A stretch of 64,000 bases of DNA from CAZOZZ01 sp965262425. Lineage in GTDB: Bacteria; Acidobacteriota; Terriglobia; 20CM-2-55-15. The notes below the pieces were generated by a model. It was not told where the DNA came from and ran no database searches. It saw only the letters and a list, made by a program, of their open reading frames with translations. Shown here piece after piece: positions 25,877-35,920 of this stretch. A program made the translations under genes and the position numbers. Location of the stretch: NCBI GenBank assembly GCA_965262425.1, contig OZ253536.1:2914001-2978000 (forward strand). The letters run 5' to 3'. Within the stretch, counting starts at the first letter, position 1. The number at the start of each line of letters is the position of its first letter.

Positions 25877-28317
25877 CGACCCTGGCGTACCTGGACCTCT
25901 CTTTCGAGAGCCTGCATGGCCCCGGCCGAACCCGTAAACAGATTCTCGGGAAACTGCACTCCGGAAGAAACCATATTGTTGAAGATCACATCGGCCTGAT
26001 AGAGGTTCAACCCCATCCCGGCCAGGTATTGGAGTCTCAGGTTCCTGTCCCGATTGATCGAAGCGTCCTCGAGCCAGGGCGCAAGGTCGGAAACCTGCCC
26101 GGCAAAGGTTCCCAGCAGATCGACCGCGGAGTAGAACCCGACTTCACGAAGGGATTCGGCGACCTGACGGTATTCCGGACTGCTCAATCGCGCCTGAATC
26201 CGATCGATGTCGATCTTGTCATCCTCGGCCCGACCCAGCAGGACGACGTCGTAGCCCGACCCTTCGACCGTATTCGCAAAAACCGCTCCGTTCGGGAACA
26301 CTTCCATGAAGGTGGCGATCTCGCTCTTCACCGCCTCCTCGGTGCTTTCGTAAAGCTGTACAAACACGGTAACCACGCCCCCGGGATTCAGATGATCCCT
26401 GGCCAGTTGCCAGAACTCTCGCGTGTAGAGAGCGGCGGCCCCCTTGACCCACGGGTCGAGTGGGTCGGATGTGATTCCGTCGAACTTCTGATCCGTGGTG
26501 AGCAGGAAGTGACGGCCGTCATCGATGTGGATCTCGACCTTGGGGTTGTCGACAACCTGGTAGTTCTCTTTCCCGAAATACCTTGAAACGACCTCCGGCA
26601 CGAGCGGTTCGATTTCCGCGATGATGACGCTCTCGGCCTCGGGGTTGATGCTGACCGCTCCGGCTGTCACTCCCGCACCGCACCCGATAACAAGGAACGA
26701 TCCGCGATTTTCCGGCACCAGGGTCGTGAGGTGACCGAGCATCCGCTGGAGCCTCATATCTTCGGGATAGCTCGATGCCTGAACCTTACCGGCATTGTGA
26801 TAGTTGAGAATCCCATCCAGTTCCCGGGTCACCGCCACGGATCCGGTCAATCCCTCCCCCACATAGATGACCTCGGGTCGCTGGCCCCAGATAGGCAGGA
26901 AGCGGCCGAACGCGATGAACTCTCCCGGAACTGGAGGAACGCTGACGACCAGCAGCGCGGCACACCCCAAAGCCAGCCCCATTGCCGCGGACTGGAAACC
27001 CGTTCTGGGAAAGACGACATCGCGGCCAATGGGCAACCACATCAGCATTCCGGAAATGGCGGCAAAGACGATCAGGACCTGCTGCGCGTGGTGGCTGCCG
27101 ATCGATATCACGAGTATGAGGCTCGCGCCCAGAGACCCGACAATGGCCCCGATGGTGTTGGCCGCATACAGGCCGCCCACCAGTCGCCCTGGATCCTGTC
27201 CGCGAGTGGCTGCCGCGGCCAGAGCCAGGGGAAAACTCGCGCCCCAGAGGATGGCCGGTGGAAGCATCGCCCACAACGCCCGCACGAAATCCAACTGAAG
27301 GTTGATCCACGGATCGGCGGCAATGGTCAGGTCTATGGGCCAGTAAGGCAGGGACTCGGTCACCATGTACGCCGTCCAGCCGATCGCCAGACACAGTCCA
27401 AGCTGGCACCATCCCAACGCCAGCCTCGGCTTTTTGAAGGACCGCGAGAGTGCGGATCCCCCTGTACTTCCAATCCCAAGCCCCAATAGAAAGACCGCCA
27501 GTATGAGCGAAAAGGTGTAGACGGTCGCTCCGAACAGAAGCGACAAATGCCGCGTCCAGATGACCTCGGCCGCAAGAGCCGTCATCCCGGACAGACCGAT
27601 CGTCACATAGACCGGCCAGGCGCCGGAGTTCGATGGCTCTCGGCGGGTATCCTCAGTGGGGGGTTCGTAGGTTGTCACCTTCGCGGCAGCAAAGCCCATC
27701 AACGCGACGGCTATGTTCAGGCCGAGAGCCGCAAAGGTGGCGACCGCGACGTCATAGACACGGAGCAGGTAGAATCCGGCCAGCAAGCTGCCCAGAACCG
27801 CCCCGCCGATGTTCCCGCCATAGAAGAACCCCAGCCACGAGACGCCGTGGGGTGTCGTCTTCACCCATCGCGCCACAGCGGGGAGGGTCGCTCCCATGAG
27901 GATGGTTGGAGGAAGCAGACAGATTCCTGCCGCGATCCCCCGCAGCAAGAACCCGATGGCGCCCGAGCCCGCCCAGGCTGTGTAGACGCCACCAATCAGG
28001 GGCATTCCATACAGCACCAGAACCCCGATGAAACCGATTCCAAGCTCGAGCCACGCGTAGACGCGCAGCGGGTGGTGTTTGGGGGAAACAAGACGTGGGA
28101 GCAGGTAGCTGCCCAGGCACATGCCTCCCATAAACGTGCCCAATAAGACACCCAGCGACACTGAAGAGGCCCCGATCACGAATCCGAGCAGCTGGAACCA
28201 CACCACTTCGTAGATCAATGCCGCGCAGCCGCTGCCTACAAACAGGAGCACCAGCAGGGGAAATCCCGCGTGAGAAACCGGAGAATCGGGCTTCGAATCT
28301 ACAACTGCTTCGTTCAT
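25873..28317 (-). CDS. Membrane-fused spermidine synthase-like protein
   Basis: 814 residues. The first half is a polytopic membrane domain with about 14 hydrophobic helices, starting with LLVLLFVGSGCAALIYEVVW, the common opening of fused MFS/spermidine-synthase proteins. The C-terminal ~300 residues form a Rossmann methyltransferase-like domain: GSFLVIGCGAGVTAGAV (nucleotide motif), IIAEIEPLV (acidic residue after beta-2), IDDGRHFLLTTDQKFDGITSDPLDPWVKGAAALY, and TREFWQLARDHLNPGGVV. In true spermidine synthases this region binds decarboxylated SAM and putrescine. Here the substrate is uncertain. It is the first gene of a coupled pair with the DDAH-like protein, transcribed away from glyS. Confidence 0.88.
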   Translation of the reverse strand: MNEAVVDSKPDSPVSHAGFPLLVLLFVGSGCAALIYEVVWFQLLGFVIGASSVSLGVLLGTFMGGMCLGSYLLPRLVSPKHHPLRVYAWLELGIGFIGVLVLYGMPLIGGVYTAWAGSGAIGFLLRGIAAGICLLPPTILMGATLPAVARWVKTTPHGVSWLGFFYGGNIGGAVLGSLLAGFYLLRVYDVAVATFAALGLNIAVALMGFAAAKVTTYEPPTEDTRREPSNSGAWPVYVTIGLSGMTALAAEVIWTRHLSLLFGATVYTFSLILAVFLLGLGIGSTGGSALSRSFKKPRLALGWCQLGLCLAIGWTAYMVTESLPYWPIDLTIAADPWINLQLDFVRALWAMLPPAILWGASFPLALAAAATRGQDPGRLVGGLYAANTIGAIVGSLGASLILVISIGSHHAQQVLIVFAAISGMLMWLPIGRDVVFPRTGFQSAAMGLALGCAALLVVSVPPVPGEFIAFGRFLPIWGQRPEVIYVGEGLTGSVAVTRELDGILNYHNAGKVQASSYPEDMRLQRMLGHLTTLVPENRGSFLVIGCGAGVTAGAVSINPEAESVIIAEIEPLVPEVVSRYFGKENYQVVDNPKVEIHIDDGRHFLLTTDQKFDGITSDPLDPWVKGAAALYTREFWQLARDHLNPGGVVTVFVQLYESTEEAVKSEIATFMEVFPNGAVFANTVEGSGYDVVLLGRAEDDKIDIDRIQARLSSPEYRQVAESLREVGFYSAVDLLGTFAGQVSDLAPWLEDASINRDRNLRLQYLAGMGLNLYQADVIFNNMVSSGVQFPENLFTGSAGAMQALEREVQVRQGR

Positions 28318-28547
28318 TCAAGAAACTCCAAAGAGTGCCTACTGTCACCTCTAACGTCCGGCAAAGTCAATTGGTTACAATTGCCGGCGAGAAAGCCGAC
28401 GCCTCGGCCGGATCGGTGGGCGAGTCCATCGATGAGACATGATGACCGGTCTGGGCAGGTGACGCCAAGCCCCCGGGAGGCGCGACAGTTTCGGCACGGG
28501 CCCAACGCTCGTGATATATTTTTAAGTTTGGCGTTAAGGGAGGATTG

Positions 28548-29930
28548 ATGGCTGGCGCGACGATGGACAAGATCGTGTCGCTGTGTAAGCGACGGGGGTT
28601 TCTCTTCCAGGGAAGCGAGTTGTACGGTGGGCTCCAGGGCACCTGGGACTACGGTCCGATGGGTGTGGAACTGAAGAACAACGTAAAGCGGGTCTGGTGG
28701 AGCGCGAACGTTTACGAACGGGACGACATGGAAGGGTTGGATTCGGCAATCCTTATGAACCGCAACGTTCTCAAGTACTCCGGGCACGAGGCCACATTCT
28801 CCGACCCAATGGTCGACTGTCGGAAGTGCAAGAAGCGGTTCCGCGCCGACCACGTGGACGCGGGAGAAAAATGCTCGAGCGGCGGCCAACACGACCTGAC
28901 CGAACCCCGTCCGTTCAACCTCATGTTCAAGACGACGGTCGGGCCAGTCGAGAACGAAGAGAATATCGCGTACCTGAGACCGGAAACAGCCCAGGGCATC
29001 TTCGTCAACTTCAAGAACGTCATCGACTCCACGAACCGCAAGCTGCCGTTCGGTATCGCGCAGATCGGCAAGGCGTACCGCAACGAGATCACACCCAGGA
29101 ACTTCATCTTCCGCGTCCGGGAGTTCGAGCAGATGGAGATCGAATACTTCGTCATGCCGGGCACGGACGAGGAATGGCACGAACGATGGATTGCCGACCG
29201 CGTGGACTGGTATCACAAGTACGGCATCCGACCCGAGAACCTGCGGAAATACGTCCAGGTCGGGGATGAACTCGCCCATTACGCGAAGGCGACGACCGAT
29301 CTTGTTTACCGCTTCTTCCCGGAACGCGAAGATGAGAGCAAGCAGTTCGACGAGGTCGAGGGCATCGCCAATCGTACGGATCACGATCTCGCCGGACATA
29401 CCAAAGGTGGGAAGACGCATCTCCCCGATGGAACGTTCCTCACGAACGAACACGCGGTGAAGAAGCAAACCTATCTGGACACGAAAACCAACACGCACCT
29501 GACGCCCTACGTCATTGAGCCCTCCGGGGGAGTCGACCGCATCACGCTGGCGTTCCTGATGGACGCCTACGAGGAGCAGACACTCGAGGGTGGCAAGAAA
29601 CGCACGGTCCTGCACCTGCACCCGGACCTTTCGCCCGTCAAAGTCGCCGTCATTCCGCTGGCGCGAAACAAACCCGAACTGGTGGAGATGGGCAAGCGCA
29701 TCAAGCGGGAACTTCAGGCAGCAGGGCGGCTACGCAGTCTCTTCGACGACAGCGGGAACATCGGCAAATGCTACGCGCGGCAGGACGAGATCGGGACACC
29801 CTTCTGCGTGACTGTGGATCACCAGTCGCTCGAGGACCAACAAGTGACGGTCCGTCACCGCGACACGATGGCGCAGGATCGAATCGGTGTCGATTCCCTC
29901 GATGGGTATCTTCAGGAGCGACTCCGGTAA
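28548..29930 (+). CDS. glyS: Glycyl-tRNA synthetase (class II, single-chain alpha2 type)
   Basis: 460 residues from ATG 28548, just after AAGGGAGG. The N-terminal catalytic core begins DKIVSLCKRRGFLFQGSELYGG. A zinc-knuckle-like CRKCKKRF...C insertion is at about 85-110. YLRPETAQGIFVNFKN and FGIAQIGKAYRNEITPRNF form motif 2, GVDRITLAFLMDAYEE is motif 3, and an HGTP anticodon-binding domain (LSPVKVAVIPLA ... DDSGNIGKCYARQDEIGTPF) ends the protein. It charges tRNA-Gly. It is divergent from the spermidine-synthase-like gene; TATATTTTT at about 28514-28522 may be its -10 region. Confidence 0.96.
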   Translation: MAGATMDKIVSLCKRRGFLFQGSELYGGLQGTWDYGPMGVELKNNVKRVWWSANVYERDDMEGLDSAILMNRNVLKYSGHEATFSDPMVDCRKCKKRFRADHVDAGEKCSSGGQHDLTEPRPFNLMFKTTVGPVENEENIAYLRPETAQGIFVNFKNVIDSTNRKLPFGIAQIGKAYRNEITPRNFIFRVREFEQMEIEYFVMPGTDEEWHERWIADRVDWYHKYGIRPENLRKYVQVGDELAHYAKATTDLVYRFFPEREDESKQFDEVEGIANRTDHDLAGHTKGGKTHLPDGTFLTNEHAVKKQTYLDTKTNTHLTPYVIEPSGGVDRITLAFLMDAYEEQTLEGGKKRTVLHLHPDLSPVKVAVIPLARNKPELVEMGKRIKRELQAAGRLRSLFDDSGNIGKCYARQDEIGTPFCVTVDHQSLEDQQVTVRHRDTMAQDRIGVDSLDGYLQERLR

Positions 29931-30130
29931 ATCAGTTCCGGGGACGAAAAGAGAAATCTCTCCCCGTCCAATACCCGCTCTCGAGGAACGATAACCGGGG
30001 CGCCGCTGGTTGGGTGCGCGAAGGGCCTCCGATTTTCTTGCCGACCATGGAATCGTTGTGCTGGCCGTTGTTTCTTGAATCTCCGCCGGACGCAACGACC
30101 ACATCCACCGGGTTGCTTTCCTGCCAAGGC

Positions 30131-30158
30131 TAAAGTTCTGCGGCCGCCCTGCCGATAA
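30131..30158 (+). promoter_or_regulatory. Sigma-28 (FliA) type flagellar promoter
   Basis: TAAAGTTC (30131-30138), a 12 nt spacer, then GCCGATAA (30151-30158). The E. coli FliA consensus is TAAAGTTT-N11-GCCGATAA, so this is near-perfect apart from one base and one extra spacer nucleotide. It predicts a transcript starting near 30165 with a leader of about 58 nt before the flagellin ATG. Confidence 0.85.
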
Positions 30159-30222
30159 CATGAAACGAGGGGACTGTATCCCGAAAAGAAAAAGTTGCCT
30201 GGAATCGAACGGAGATCACATC

Positions 30223-31050
30223 ATGGGCTTTTCAATTGTCACCAATCTTTCTTCTCTCAGTGCGCAATCTGCGTTGAGCAGCAGTCAAGCCAGCATGGCA
30301 AAGAGTCTCGAGCGACTGACCTCGGGAAAGCGTGTCAACAGTTCAGCCGACGACGCGGCGGGCCTCGCCGTGGCCAATCGGCATCAACTCGACAGCACGA
30401 GCCTCAACAGCGGCTCCGAGAATGCGCGCGAAGCAATCGGTCAACTGCAGATCCAGGATGGCGCCCTCAACAACATTTCATCGTTGGTGAGTCGCGCGAC
30501 GACACTGGCCAGCCAGGCCGTATCGGACACGTTCACCGGTGACCGGTCAGCCCTGAATGAAGAATTCCAGTCCGTCATCGCGGAAATATCGAGGAGCGCG
30601 GCGGCGGCAGGACTGGAAACTGGCAGCGCAAAACTGAACAACCAGGACGTTTTCGTGGGCAATACGCAGACGAACACGTCGGACAGTGTCAGCTACACTT
30701 CGGTTCCCGCAACGAATGCCGCAGACGCCCAGGGACTGGGCCTGGGCGCCGACAACATCACGAGCCAGGACGGTGCCGCGGCAGCGATCTCGAGCCTCCA
30801 GGCCGCGATGGGTACGCTCGGAGCGGTCCAGGGTCGAACGGGAAGTGCGATGAACCAGTTGAGCTTCGCCGTGGCTCGAGCCCGATCCACCGCGGCCAGC
30901 GTGCAGGCTTCCGAATCCCGGATCCGCGACGCCAACATGGCCCGGGAGGCGGCCGGACTGGTGAAATCGAAATTGCTGATCGAGAGTGGTCTGGCAGCCA
31001 TGGCGTACGCCAACGTCTCGGCCAAGTCTGTTCTCAAGCTTCTGGGATAG
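30223..31050 (+). CDS. Flagellin (short, D0-D1 only)
   Basis: 275 residues from ATG 30223, with GGAGAT 6 nt upstream; the open frame extends to 30160 but that part lies in the leader. The N-terminal D0/D1 region (IVTNLSSLSAQSALSSSQASM ... ERLTSGKRVNSSADDAAGLAVANR) and the C-terminal coiled-coil (ANMAREAAGLVKSKLLIESGLAAMAYANVSAKSVLKLL) are clear. The middle variable domain is minimal, so the filament would be thin. It is secreted by the flagellar type III apparatus and controlled by the sigma-28 promoter just upstream. No other flagellar gene is nearby. Confidence 0.93.
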   Translation: MGFSIVTNLSSLSAQSALSSSQASMAKSLERLTSGKRVNSSADDAAGLAVANRHQLDSTSLNSGSENAREAIGQLQIQDGALNNISSLVSRATTLASQAVSDTFTGDRSALNEEFQSVIAEISRSAAAAGLETGSAKLNNQDVFVGNTQTNTSDSVSYTSVPATNAADAQGLGLGADNITSQDGAAAAISSLQAAMGTLGAVQGRTGSAMNQLSFAVARARSTAASVQASESRIRDANMAREAAGLVKSKLLIESGLAAMAYANVSAKSVLKLLG

Positions 31051-31214
31051 CTCGACAACACGTCTGCAGGGCGAACACGGTATTGGTTGTTCCGAAGAAG
31101 AAAGGGGAAAACCGGAACAACCAGTACCCCATGGATCATGTCGTCCACCCTTCAATCGACACGATTTTCCTCCGGTAAACTCCACGAAATGGCGAGTAAA
31201 CCGAGTCCCACCAA

Positions 31215-31244
31215 TTGACCTCCGACCATTGCCCTCTTTATAGT
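31215..31244 (+). promoter_or_regulatory. Candidate sigma-70 promoter of the DUF1592 gene
   Basis: TTGACC (31215-31220), 18 nt spacer, TATAGT (31239-31244). The predicted start is near 31251, about 75 nt upstream of ATG 31327. Confidence 0.55.
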
Positions 31245-31326
31245 GCCAGTAGCACCTGTTTCAGGTGCGGTGCAAATATCCGTAATACGTGTCGGCAATT
31301 CTATCGGTGATAATGGAGGGTGTTCG

Positions 31327-33741
31327 ATGAAGCAGCACCATAGCTATAGAGCCCTGCTCATAAGCGCGATCATACTTATTGGAAGCGGTCACAACGACCT
31401 GGCCTATGGCCAGGAAACCGCTGGCATGACTCTCGAATCGCAGCGTGACATGGTGAACAACTACTGCGAATCCTGCCACAGCGACGTGGATGGGGAGGGA
31501 GGGTTTTCATTTTCGGAGCTGGATCTGGCCCATCCCGAGCAGAACGCCGCACAAGCGGAACGAGTCATTCTCAAACTTCGTTCCGGCATGATGCCGCCGG
31601 TTGGCATGCCCCGGCCGGATCCCTCTACTTTGAAAGCGCTCGCGTCGGCACTCGAGACACGAATCGACGAGGCTGCCGACGCGACCGAACCGCATGTCAG
31701 CGCCCCGGAGTTGCATCGCATAAATAGTAACGAGTACCGGAATTCGGTGCTCGAGCTGCTGAATCTGGAGGTGGATGTTGCGGACCTTCTGCCGCCGGAC
31801 CCCACGACGAATGGATTCGACAACATGTCGGAAGCGCTGACGATTTCGCCGGCCCTGATGAGCGCCTATATCCGGGCTGCCGAGAAAATCAGCCGGGATG
31901 CGGTCGGTGACCCCGAAGCGACCGCCAGGATGTCTCTGTACAAGATCTCGAGGCTGGCCAACCAGATGCGTCACGTCCCCGGAACCCCGTTCGGGACGCG
32001 AGGCGGCACCTCGGTCATGCACACGTTCCTCGCCGACGGCGAGTATGAGTTCAAGGTGGTCTTCTACTACGATTACCCCGGAGAACTCATGGGCTGGCAG
32101 TTGCCCGAGCAAATGCAGGGCCAACAGGTCGAAATCTCGGTCGACCGAGAGAGAGTCGCCGTGATCGACGTTGATCCGACGATAACGGAAGAAAAGGCCA
32201 ACTACGTCACCGCACGGGTCAAGATCTCCGGTGGACAGCGCCGGCTGGCCGCAGCGTTCATTTCGAAGTTCGACGGACCGGTGCAGGACCATTACAGGCT
32301 CGTCGAACAAACTCTGGCGGACATCACCATCACGACGGCGCCTGAACTGACGGGGTTGCCGCACCTGCAGAGTTTTTCGGTGACGGGCCCTTTTAACCCG
32401 ACCGGAATCTCGCAGACGGCCGGCCGTCGCAAGATATTTACGTGTCGTCCCGATCGGGAGGCCGAAGAAGAAGCATGTGCGAAGGAGATCATATCGGAAC
32501 TTGCCGGTAAGGCCTTCCGCAGACCGGTGACACCGGAGGACCTGGAGAGCCTCCTCAAGTACTACGAGTATGGCGCCCGTGAGGGCGGCTTCGAGTCCGG
32601 GGTCCAGGTGGCGATTCAGGCAATCCTGGCAAAACCCGAATTCATCTTCCGTTTCGAGCAGGAACCCTCGTCGGCTACTCCGGGGAGCGTCTACCGGATC
32701 ACCGACCTGGAACTGGCATCGCGACTGGCCTATTTCCTCTGGAGCTCGATTCCTGACGACGAGTTGGTCCGGCTGGCCGCCGAGGGCAAACTGCGGGATC
32801 CCGGCACCCTCGAAAGCCAGGTCCAACGCATGCTGGCCGATCCGCGGTCCGAGCAGATTTCGACGAACTTTGCGGGCCAGTGGCTGCGTCTGGCCGGGAT
32901 CAAGCAAATATTTCCGGAAGCGATCCTGTTCCCCAACTTCACTCTGAACCTCGCCGTGTCGATGCGTCGCGAAGTGGAACTCCTGTTCGACTACATCATG
33001 CGCGAGAACCGGGACGTCCTGGAACTCCTGACGGCAGACTACACCTTCGTGGACGGGAACCTCGCCCGGCATTACGGAATCCCGAACATCGTGGGACCCC
33101 GTTTCAGACGCGTGAACTTGACCGATCCGAATCGCTTCGGGCTCATCGGCAAGGCGGGCATCCTGACGATGACGTCGCTGGCTAACAGAACCTCTCCGGT
33201 TTCACGGGGCAAGTACATGATCGAGGTTCTGGTCGGCTCTCCGGCACCGAAGCCTCCCCCGGTTGTTCCTGCTCTCGCAGAATCTGTAGACAACGAGAAA
33301 GTCCTCTCCGTCCGGGAACGTATGGAACACCACCGGGAAAGCCCCATGTGCAATGCGTGCCACCGGATCATCGACCCTATCGGGATGGCACTGGAAAACT
33401 TCGACGCGGTCGGCGAGTGGCGTCGGACCGACGGCGGATTCGTCATCGACCCGACCGGAGAGATGTACGACGGGACTCGTCTGGACGGACCGGTCAGTCT
33501 CCGCAAGGCGGTGATGGCCCGCTCCGAAGCGTTCATCACAAACTTCACCAAGAACCTTTTGTCCTACAGCCTGGGGCGTGTGCTGGATTATCGGGACATG
33601 CCGACTGTCCGATCGATCCAGCAGGGAGCGGCCGATAACGGCAATAGCTTGTCGGCTTTCATCATGGGAATCGTCAACAGTCCCCCCTTCCAGATGCGGG
33701 CTGTCGGGACTGCCTCGGAGATGGACGCGAATCGCCGCTGA
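31327..33741 (+). CDS. DUF1592 domain-containing cytochrome-like protein (DUF1587-1592-1588-1585)
   Basis: 804 residues from ATG 31327 (GGAGG upstream), with a signal peptide ending near LAYGQ. A heme-c motif CESCH lies in the N-terminal domain at about residue 43. DUF1587 follows (HRINSNEYRNSVLELL ... NGFDNMSEALTISPALMSAYI), then DUF1595/DUF1592 (RITDLELASRLAYFLWSSIPDDELV). DUF1588 has CNACHRIIDPIGMALENFD, a second CxxCH, and DUF1585 (KNLLSYSLGRVLDYRD) is at the C-terminus. This is the complete domain order of the family common in Planctomycetota and Acidobacteriota. It is periplasmic; the role is unknown, though redox polymer degradation has been proposed for relatives. The DUF1552 gene that often follows is absent here. 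Confidence 0.92.
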   Translation: MKQHHSYRALLISAIILIGSGHNDLAYGQETAGMTLESQRDMVNNYCESCHSDVDGEGGFSFSELDLAHPEQNAAQAERVILKLRSGMMPPVGMPRPDPSTLKALASALETRIDEAADATEPHVSAPELHRINSNEYRNSVLELLNLEVDVADLLPPDPTTNGFDNMSEALTISPALMSAYIRAAEKISRDAVGDPEATARMSLYKISRLANQMRHVPGTPFGTRGGTSVMHTFLADGEYEFKVVFYYDYPGELMGWQLPEQMQGQQVEISVDRERVAVIDVDPTITEEKANYVTARVKISGGQRRLAAAFISKFDGPVQDHYRLVEQTLADITITTAPELTGLPHLQSFSVTGPFNPTGISQTAGRRKIFTCRPDREAEEEACAKEIISELAGKAFRRPVTPEDLESLLKYYEYGAREGGFESGVQVAIQAILAKPEFIFRFEQEPSSATPGSVYRITDLELASRLAYFLWSSIPDDELVRLAAEGKLRDPGTLESQVQRMLADPRSEQISTNFAGQWLRLAGIKQIFPEAILFPNFTLNLAVSMRREVELLFDYIMRENRDVLELLTADYTFVDGNLARHYGIPNIVGPRFRRVNLTDPNRFGLIGKAGILTMTSLANRTSPVSRGKYMIEVLVGSPAPKPPPVVPALAESVDNEKVLSVRERMEHHRESPMCNACHRIIDPIGMALENFDAVGEWRRTDGGFVIDPTGEMYDGTRLDGPVSLRKAVMARSEAFITNFTKNLLSYSLGRVLDYRDMPTVRSIQQGAADNGNSLSAFIMGIVNSPPFQMRAVGTASEMDANRR

Positions 33742-33764
33742 AGACCCGGCCGGGACGTCGGATC

Positions 33765-35717
33765 TCACGACGATGAGGAATCAGCCAGGTTCCCGAGCAT
33801 TCGAACAACGTCGCGGTGCCCCATTTTCTCCGCCCATGCCAGAGGCCGCGACCAGGGCTCGGCCTCCGGCTCCACCGGATCCGCACCACGCTCCAGAAAC
33901 AGCTTGACCAGTTCGGGGCGACCCCAGCGGCAAGCCCAGCCAAGCGGCGTGCTCCTGAGTAAGTCATCGCGGACATCCATCCTGGCGCCCGCGCCGAGGA
34001 GCAATTTCGCGAATGCCACCGTCTCGTCCCCCCGCACGTGATTCCCCATCGCGGCAACCTCGTGCAGTATCGTCTGGCCGAATCGGTCGGGCCGGATGTT
34101 CGCGTCACACCGTTCCAGCACCAGTCCGAAGCAGGTGATATAGGTCGCCCGGTCCAGAGCCGGGTTCGCTGACGGTATTCCGGGCAGGTGGTTCCAGAAG
34201 ACAAGCGGCGACCATAACATCCGGTACCACCGGGGATCGTCACTCGCCCAGTCGATGCGTTCGAGCGCCAACCCTACGATCTCCGGATCACCGCCGCTCG
34301 CCGCGCTGTCGAGGAGCGTCTCCGCCAGGGTCTTCCCTGCTTCAACCGTCCCTTCCCGCAACCGACCGGCAGTCTCGTCCGCCAGCAGCCGCCGGGCCAG
34401 CCCCGTGTCCCTGTAGTACCCGGCGTTAGCTGCATAGACCACACCACCGTAGCGTTCCAGCAGTTGGACCATCGCCTGGTCGCGTCGGCCATACGCGATG
34501 CCGACCGGCGTGCCCGAAGTGGACACCTCGCCGTTCGGGTCCGCACCCCGTTCGAGGAGCAACCCGGCCGTATCGAGTTTGCCCGAACCGGCACAGATGT
34601 GCAGCGGCAGACCCCACGAGTATGAGACCTCTTCGGTTCCATCCAGACGAACCCGCTCATCGGGGTCGAACCCGAGGTCCAGGAGCAGCGTGAGCATTTT
34701 CGACTGTCCATGTCGGGCAGCGGTCGTGAGCAACCCACCGAACGGTCCGAACAAATCCAGGACGGTCGCATCCACCAGCTTGCCTTCGGCATGGCGGTCC
34801 CGCACCCATTCCACCTCACCCAGCGCGACCGCCGATATCGACGTCATTTCCGCGCCACCTCGCAACATCTTCGCAACCGAAGCGAACCGTTCCGGAGTGC
34901 CGGTTTGTCCCCAGCCTCTCCCCGACGCCGCCAGATCCATCGGCGTCCATCCACCCTTGCCCTGGCGATTCACGTCGGCGCCACGCTCCACGAGCCACGC
35001 GACCATGTGTTCGTGGAGCATCGCAGCCGCCCGATGCAACGGCGTCCAACCGTCCACGTCGGATGCATGGATCAGCGACGGTTCCGACTCCAGCATCGCA
35101 ATTGCCCGCTCCTGGTCGCCGCGCCTCATCGCTTCCTCCAGCCCCGGCACCGCCCGGGCGGACGCAGGCGAACCGGAACGACGGCTTTCCACTCCCTCGA
35201 TGATGGAAACGATCTCGTCGTAGCCGCGCTCGATCGCGAAGGTGTAAGCACTGGTGGCGTCGCGGTGGGGCCAGATTCCAATCCGGGCGTCCGCGCCCTG
35301 GTCCATCAACAGGCGTACCATCGCGCCGTCGCGACGGAGTACGGCAATGTGCAATGCCCGTTGCTCCCCGTGGCCCGGCCGCTCCAGGTTCACGATCTCC
35401 GGACGCCGGCCGAGCATTTCACCGACCGCCTGGATGTCGCCCCGCTCGACTGCATCACACATCCGCGCGGCCGTCACGCCGTCCACGTAGGCCCTGAGCT
35501 TCGGCCAACTATCGAAGCCATACGATCGTGCCAGCACAAGTTGGGCATCATGCAGGGCGAACGCAGCACCTTCCGCATTGCGGTAGTGAGCATTCACCTC
35601 GGCGAGGGCTTCTTCCTCTCCGCGGGCAAACGCCCGCAATAGTTCCTTCGCTTGACGTTTGAGTTGATTGAGGTCCGGTCGGTCGCGGAGTGCCCGAGTG
35701 GGTGAGTGTTTCTTCAA
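33765..35717 (-). CDS. Ankyrin-repeat protein
   Basis: 650 residues, assuming TTG at 35717 as start (AAAGGAG 6 nt upstream); an ATG at 35741 is possible but precedes the ribosome-binding site. After a basic N-terminus (RALRDRPDLNQLKRQAKELLRAF) come many ankyrin repeats. Examples are RALHIAVLRRDGAMVRLLMDQGADARIG, TPLHRAAAMLHEHMVAWLVERGADVN, LPLHICAGSGKLDTAGLLLERGADPNGE and TPLGWACRWGRPELVKLFLERGADP. No signal peptide, membrane helix or enzyme motif is seen, so it is probably a cytoplasmic protein-binding scaffold. It converges with the DUF1592 gene 24 nt away. Confidence 0.88.
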   Translation of the reverse strand: MKKHSPTRALRDRPDLNQLKRQAKELLRAFARGEEEALAEVNAHYRNAEGAAFALHDAQLVLARSYGFDSWPKLRAYVDGVTAARMCDAVERGDIQAVGEMLGRRPEIVNLERPGHGEQRALHIAVLRRDGAMVRLLMDQGADARIGIWPHRDATSAYTFAIERGYDEIVSIIEGVESRRSGSPASARAVPGLEEAMRRGDQERAIAMLESEPSLIHASDVDGWTPLHRAAAMLHEHMVAWLVERGADVNRQGKGGWTPMDLAASGRGWGQTGTPERFASVAKMLRGGAEMTSISAVALGEVEWVRDRHAEGKLVDATVLDLFGPFGGLLTTAARHGQSKMLTLLLDLGFDPDERVRLDGTEEVSYSWGLPLHICAGSGKLDTAGLLLERGADPNGEVSTSGTPVGIAYGRRDQAMVQLLERYGGVVYAANAGYYRDTGLARRLLADETAGRLREGTVEAGKTLAETLLDSAASGGDPEIVGLALERIDWASDDPRWYRMLWSPLVFWNHLPGIPSANPALDRATYITCFGLVLERCDANIRPDRFGQTILHEVAAMGNHVRGDETVAFAKLLLGAGARMDVRDDLLRSTPLGWACRWGRPELVKLFLERGADPVEPEAEPWSRPLAWAEKMGHRDVVRMLGNLADSSSS

Positions 35718-35920
35718 AATGAGCTCCTTTCCAGGCCTCACGCCTCGCGTGGGCCGTTCGGCCCGGTGTCCGCTCGCTCAGGCAGAAAAAGAGTTCATCG
35801 AAACAGAGATGTAAGGCTCCATCACTCCAGGGGGACGCAGTCCTTCCCGCGGACACGGCGGCGCCCTGATACGCCGCTTTCATTATAACCGGACGTGCCG
35901 CCCCAGCGTTCGTAATGGGA

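Noticed and set aside
34710..35642. 310-codon plus-strand ORF
   Set aside because: Antisense to the ankyrin-repeat gene; no motif.
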